DNA of 64,000 nucleotides from the NCBI GenBank assembly GCA_017396845.1, contig JAFQKQ010000028.1, positions 28,470 through 92,469 on the forward strand, written 5' to 3'. The notes below the pieces were generated by a model. It was given only the letters and a program-made list of their open reading frames with translations, was not told the origin of the DNA and searched no databases. Of the stretch, positions 60,692 through 64,000 are shown one piece after another (within the stretch, counting starts at the first letter, position 1; each line of letters opens with the position of its first letter). The stretch comes from Clostridia bacterium (lineage in GTDB: Bacteria; Bacillota; Clostridia; Christensenellales; Aristaeellaceae). The position numbers were made by a program, and so were the translations under genes.

Positions 60692-61796
60692 AAATGCTCT
60701 CTCCTTCTTCAAGGCCTTCCAGCACAACGCTGTACAGGGAATCGACATAGGTTTTAATTCGAATGGAGCGCTTGATGTGCTCGCCGTTTTCGCCGACCAC
60801 GTACACATATTTTCCGTCGGCATCGCTGAGCACCGCGTTTTGCGGAATCAGCAGCGCGTCTTCCACGAAGTTGGTTTCGAATATCACGGCGGCGTACAGT
60901 CCGGCTTCGATATTCTGAATTTCCTCTTCCGACGCCTTTATGGAGAAGCCGGAAAAGATTTCTTCGCCTGCAAGGAGCTTGGAAAGATAATCCGATTGAT
61001 TGGTGGGGATATACTCGATTTCGTATACGTTTGCGCCGATGCGCGCGTATGTGCGCTTTGCGGAATTCACGGTAGTCTGAGAAATATACTCTGTGGATAT
61101 GTACAGTTTTGTATGATCCGCAAGATACAATACCGTATCGTACGCCTTTACGCGGCTTCCGGCGCCGATTTCCACATCGCGGGCAATGCGTCCGTCAAAT
61201 GGGGCGTATACGGTGTCGTTGGTAAGAAAGTTTTCAATCAGCGCAAGCTCGTGGGAAAGGGCGGAAATTTCGCTTTGCGCGATTTCCGAAGCCTGCCGCC
61301 TGTCCGCCTTTGCCTGCTCGATTTCGAGTTCTTTAAGGTCGATCGTCTTTTTGTCCGCGCCGGATGCGATCAATGCTTCCTTTTCCGTGATGAGTATGCT
61401 CGCATTGAGCGCGTGAATTCTATCGTCATAATCGGCGCTGGTCTTTTTGCGCTCGATCGATATTCTGAGGTTTTCCGCGTGCTCGCGTTCTGCTTCAAAA
61501 TCCAGCGTAATCAGCCTGTCGCCCTTTTTTACGAGATCGCCGGGGGAGACGAGAACCTCGCCGATCACGCCGTCGACCGAAAAGCTGAGTTCTTCCACAT
61601 GCGTAAGAACCGCGCCGTCGTAGAGCTTCAGCATTTTGTGATCCTTTTTTTCCACCACTGCAATATCGGAAGCAACGCCTGCGGACGGAAGCAAAGCGGG
61701 CGCGATATAGGCGGGATTTTCGTCTTTATGACCGCAGCCGGAAAGAAGGAGAGACGAGAGCAGAAGGGCTGAAAGCAGTATGCGTTTTTTCATCAT
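60675..61796 (-). CDS. HlyD-type efflux adaptor lipoprotein (second adaptor)
   Basis: 373 residues with a lipobox (LLSGC) that predicts a membrane-anchored lipoprotein. The lipoyl-like FSVDGVIGEVLVSPGDLVKKGDRLI and the later VYAPFDGRIARDVEIGAGS are typical, with a coiled-coil hairpin (about 110-205) between. It overlaps the first adaptor gene by four bases (ATGA). Confidence 0.88.
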   Translation of the reverse strand: MMKKRILLSALLLSSLLLSGCGHKDENPAYIAPALLPSAGVASDIAVVEKKDHKMLKLYDGAVLTHVEELSFSVDGVIGEVLVSPGDLVKKGDRLITLDFEAEREHAENLRISIERKKTSADYDDRIHALNASILITEKEALIASGADKKTIDLKELEIEQAKADRRQASEIAQSEISALSHELALIENFLTNDTVYAPFDGRIARDVEIGAGSRVKAYDTVLYLADHTKLYISTEYISQTTVNSAKRTYARIGANVYEIEYIPTNQSDYLSKLLAGEEIFSGFSIKASEEEIQNIEAGLYAAVIFETNFVEDALLIPQNAVLSDADGKYVYVVGENGEHIKRSIRIKTYVDSLYSVVLEGLEEGESIYVTDK

Positions 61797-62887
61797 TGGA
61801 CGATCACCTCTTCGCCTTCCGTAAGTCCCTCAATTACCTCGTAGTATTGGTCCGCCAGAAGACCCAATGTTACGGGCTTATAGGATTTCATGCCCTCTTC
61901 ATCCCGAACATATACGATGGTTTCGCCGTTTGCGCTCGAAATCGCCTTTTGGCTTACGCGCAGAACATCGTGTCTTTCGTCAAGGGTCAGAATGAAGGAG
62001 CCGCGGTCGTTGTCTTCAAGATCCATGGCGGGCGTTACGAGCGTAAAATACATCAGCGCCTTTTCGCCTTTGATGCGCTCTTCTTTTTTGAGCCCCAGCG
62101 CCGTTTCGTCCGCTACTACGGCTTCATAGTCCTTTCGCGTTACCGTGATTGTGACCTGGTCGCCCACGTTCAGCCGATCCCAGTATTCGGTTTCCGCTGT
62201 AAAGAGGGACATGGTGGAGTCGGCGACGGTGATCGCTCGCTCGGAGATATTGGATACGGAATTTTCGGAATATTTTCGTACGTAGGTAACGGTGCCCGAA
62301 ATGGGCGCGATCAGCTGCCGCTTCCGCTTTTTATCCTGAAGCGTTGATAGCGTGAGGGTTTTTAAGCTGATGGTATCTTCGATGCTTTTTAATGATTCCT
62401 CGTATGATTTTTCTGCCTGTTCAAGCGCCTCCGAAAGCGCCTCTTCATCCTCGGAGTATACAATCGCAAGCCTCTGAACGTTTATATCGTAGTCCTCCGC
62501 CAGGTGCTTTTTTCTGAGGCGAAGGCTTTCGATTTCGCGTTCGCACGATTTGATTTCTTCGTCTACGCCGTCCATTCGCAATTGTCCCATCAATTCGCCC
62601 GCCTGCACGGTATCGCCCGCTTCCACATAGATTTCGTCTATGTATTCGCCGTTCACCTGAAAGCTTACGCCTTCTTTCTGAATCGGAACATAGGTGCAGG
62701 AGATTTTCTTCGTAAGCGCCATATCGCCGCGGGAAACATAGGAGAGCTTAAACTCTTCCTTCTGTGCGGTTTTTATCACCGGTGCGCGTTTTCTTTCTTC
62801 TTCCGCAGGAAGAAGGGCGCAGGAAGCAAGACTCATACAGAGTATGAGTATCATAATAAGGCTCAATAAGCGATGGTATTTCAGCAT
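61793..62887 (-). CDS. HlyD-type efflux adaptor lipoprotein (first adaptor)
   Basis: 364 residues with a lipobox (SLASC). Lipoyl-like VNGEYIDEIYVEAGDTVQAGELMGQL, a helical hairpin with KKRKRQLIAPISGTVTYV, and a C-terminal EGLTEGEEVIVQ membrane-proximal segment. It is the first adaptor gene of the export operon, preceded three bases away by rsmI. Confidence 0.88.
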   Translation of the reverse strand: MLKYHRLLSLIMILILCMSLASCALLPAEEERKRAPVIKTAQKEEFKLSYVSRGDMALTKKISCTYVPIQKEGVSFQVNGEYIDEIYVEAGDTVQAGELMGQLRMDGVDEEIKSCEREIESLRLRKKHLAEDYDINVQRLAIVYSEDEEALSEALEQAEKSYEESLKSIEDTISLKTLTLSTLQDKKRKRQLIAPISGTVTYVRKYSENSVSNISERAITVADSTMSLFTAETEYWDRLNVGDQVTITVTRKDYEAVVADETALGLKKEERIKGEKALMYFTLVTPAMDLEDNDRGSFILTLDERHDVLRVSQKAISSANGETIVYVRDEEGMKSYKPVTLGLLADQYYEVIEGLTEGEEVIVQ

Positions 62888-62890
62888 GTA

Positions 62891-63754
62891 CTAATCTTCT
62901 CCGTTCAGAAGCCTGTCGATGTTCAATCGCGCTTTATATACTTCGTTGCGCGGTCTTCCGGATTTCATGACCATGTCCGCGCTTTCGCGAAGGGAATAGC
63001 CTTCCATAAGGTAATCCAGAATCAAATGCTCCGTTTTCAGTGCTCTTTCGGGTTCCTTCGGCGCTTCTACCAGCCTGAGGTCTGCGGTTATGCAGTATTC
63101 GCCCTTCTCCACATTCGGATTATTTTTCATATCCGCAAGAACTTCTTCGGGCGTGCCCCTTAAGATCTTTTCGTATTTCTTCGTAAGGTCGCAGCAGACG
63201 GCGACTACGGCGCCCGGCCAGATTTCCGCCATATGCTCTACGAGAGAAACCACTCTGTGCGGGGATTCGTACATCACCGCAACCGGTATGCCGGTTTTGA
63301 GAATCTCCGTGAGCTTTTCGTTCAGCTGCTTGTTTTCTCTCGGCAAAAAGCCGTAAAATGCAAATTCCGTCGCTTCAAAGCCGGAGGCGGAGAGCGCCGT
63401 TACGGCGGCGGAGGGGCCGCATATGGGGATTACGGGAACGCCCGCCTCCCACGCCGCCTTTACCAGCGCCTGTCCGGGATCGGATATGCCGGGCGTGCCC
63501 GCGTCACAGGTGATGCATACGGTCAGCTCTTCCTTCAGCATTCTCTCGATCAGTCCGTTTGCGCGCGCATCTTCGTTGTGTCTGTGACAGGACACCATCG
63601 GCTTTTTGATCGACAGCTTCTCGGTCAGTTTCATTGTAACCCGCGTATCCTCGGCGGCGATCAGGTCACACTCCGAAAGCGCTTCGGACATTCTTGGTGT
63701 CAGGTCATTCAGATTCCCGATCGGAGTCGCAACTACGTACAGTTTGGCCGCCAT
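62891..63754 (-). CDS. rsmI: 16S rRNA 2'-O-methyltransferase RsmI
   Basis: Methylates the ribose of C1402 in 16S rRNA. 287 residues of the tetrapyrrole-methylase fold: KLYVVATPIGNLNDLTPR, LIAAEDTR, VSCHRHNE, CDAGTPGISDPG, ICGPSAAVTALSASGF, and YESPHRVVSLVEHM. The ATG at 63754 follows GGAAAGGAAAG; an ATG-led extension to 63808 would overlap the upstream gene. It is adjacent to a second 16S rRNA methyltransferase gene. Confidence 0.94.
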   Translation of the reverse strand: MAAKLYVVATPIGNLNDLTPRMSEALSECDLIAAEDTRVTMKLTEKLSIKKPMVSCHRHNEDARANGLIERMLKEELTVCITCDAGTPGISDPGQALVKAAWEAGVPVIPICGPSAAVTALSASGFEATEFAFYGFLPRENKQLNEKLTEILKTGIPVAVMYESPHRVVSLVEHMAEIWPGAVVAVCCDLTKKYEKILRGTPEEVLADMKNNPNVEKGEYCITADLRLVEAPKEPERALKTEHLILDYLMEGYSLRESADMVMKSGRPRNEVYKARLNIDRLLNGED

Positions 63755-64000
63755 AGTCTTTCCTTTCCGTGATGTACACAAGCTCATTTTGGATAACGAA
63801 TCGTTCAAGGATGCGGATTTCGCCGCCGATCAGGGATTCAAACCATTCGCTGTAATGCTTTTCCATGCCTACGCCGCGTCCGCCGAGCGTGCGGGTAGGG
63901 AAGGAGGCGAGAATGTATTTTGAGTGAACGCCGCTGATCAGCGCCTTTGCCATGCCGGTTTTCTGACTCTCCATCACGGGGAGAAGCTTCATCATGAGGC
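63705..64000 (-). CDS. ArmA/Rmt-like 16S rRNA methyltransferase, C-terminal part (5' end off window)
   Basis: The 98 visible residues match the C-terminal part of the FmrO-type 16S rRNA (guanine-1405 N7) methyltransferases: KLLPVMESQKTGMAK, then ILASFPTRTLGGRGVGM, YSEWFESLIGG and VIQNELVYIT. ArmA and Rmt enzymes give aminoglycoside resistance, but chromosomal members in Firmicutes can be housekeeping, and the N-terminus with the SAM site is not visible. The stop overlaps the rsmI start by 50 bases. Confidence 0.7.
   Translation of the reverse strand, partial: LMMKLLPVMESQKTGMAKALISGVHSKYILASFPTRTLGGRGVGMEKHYSEWFESLIGGEIRILERFVIQNELVYITERKDYGGQTVRSCDSDRESE

Overview
The window looks like chromosomal DNA of a Gram-positive anaerobe of the Clostridia, possibly close to the Christensenellales. 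The evidence is the rpmH-rnpA-yidD-yidC order, an acetogenic pta-ackA pair, the Firmicutes-type glgC-glgD-glgA set (GlgD is typical of Firmicutes), DegV, a TelA/XpaC pair and large BspA-like leucine-rich surface proteins. The genus is inference. No tRNA, rRNA, CRISPR array, insertion sequence or prophage was seen.

Layout. 1-1520 (minus): yidC (cut by the left edge), yidD, rnpA and rpmH behind a structured leader. 1754-9307 (plus): pta-ackA, yceD-rpmF, a VanW-domain protein, ridA, degV and a DUF1846 protein. 9815-10795 (minus): a DHH phosphoesterase. 10867-13870: an RNA-biology-like locus in which two copies of an operator-promoter-leader block precede a 55-residue basic protein and a DUF2828 (Ro60/TROVE-like, vWA) protein, with a convergent XRE regulator. 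14078-18105 (minus): a DUF11-repeat protein, a CapA-type phosphoesterase and a secreted transglutaminase-like protein. 18370-29312 (plus): three secreted BspA-type proteins, two of them giants (1650 and 1756 residues) sharing a papain-like Cys/His/Asp domain. 29509-34429 (plus): exoA, xpaC-telA, LemA-like and TPM proteins, and a two-domain RhaM-like protein. 34572-38610 (plus): glycogen synthesis genes, with an H1-like repeat tail on GlgA. 38819-41893 (plus): a TIM-barrel isomerase and a secreted LRR-Fn3-caspase-like protein.

From 42277 to 49136 (minus) lie a PfkB kinase translationally coupled to a DUF1653-RecQ fusion, an iron alcohol dehydrogenase, an M24 peptidase, an RsmC-like methyltransferase and an RsuA-like pseudouridine synthase. 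49429-54347 is a sugar-uptake locus: an AraC regulator facing two permeases and a very large binding protein, with a long-range inverted repeat in the divergent promoter region. 55132-62887 (minus) is an ABC export system with two ATPases (one carrying an AbrB-like tail), an FtsX-type permease split by an in-frame TAG, and three HlyD-type adaptors. The right edge holds rsmI and the 3' end of an ArmA/Rmt-like 16S rRNA methyltransferase gene.

The least ordinary parts are the duplicated-leader DUF2828 locus, the three secreted proteins that join BspA repeats to cysteine-protease-like domains, the interrupted permease, and the looping-type operator of the AraC/ABC locus. Promoters, terminators and hairpins were identified by eye and none is experimentally verified.
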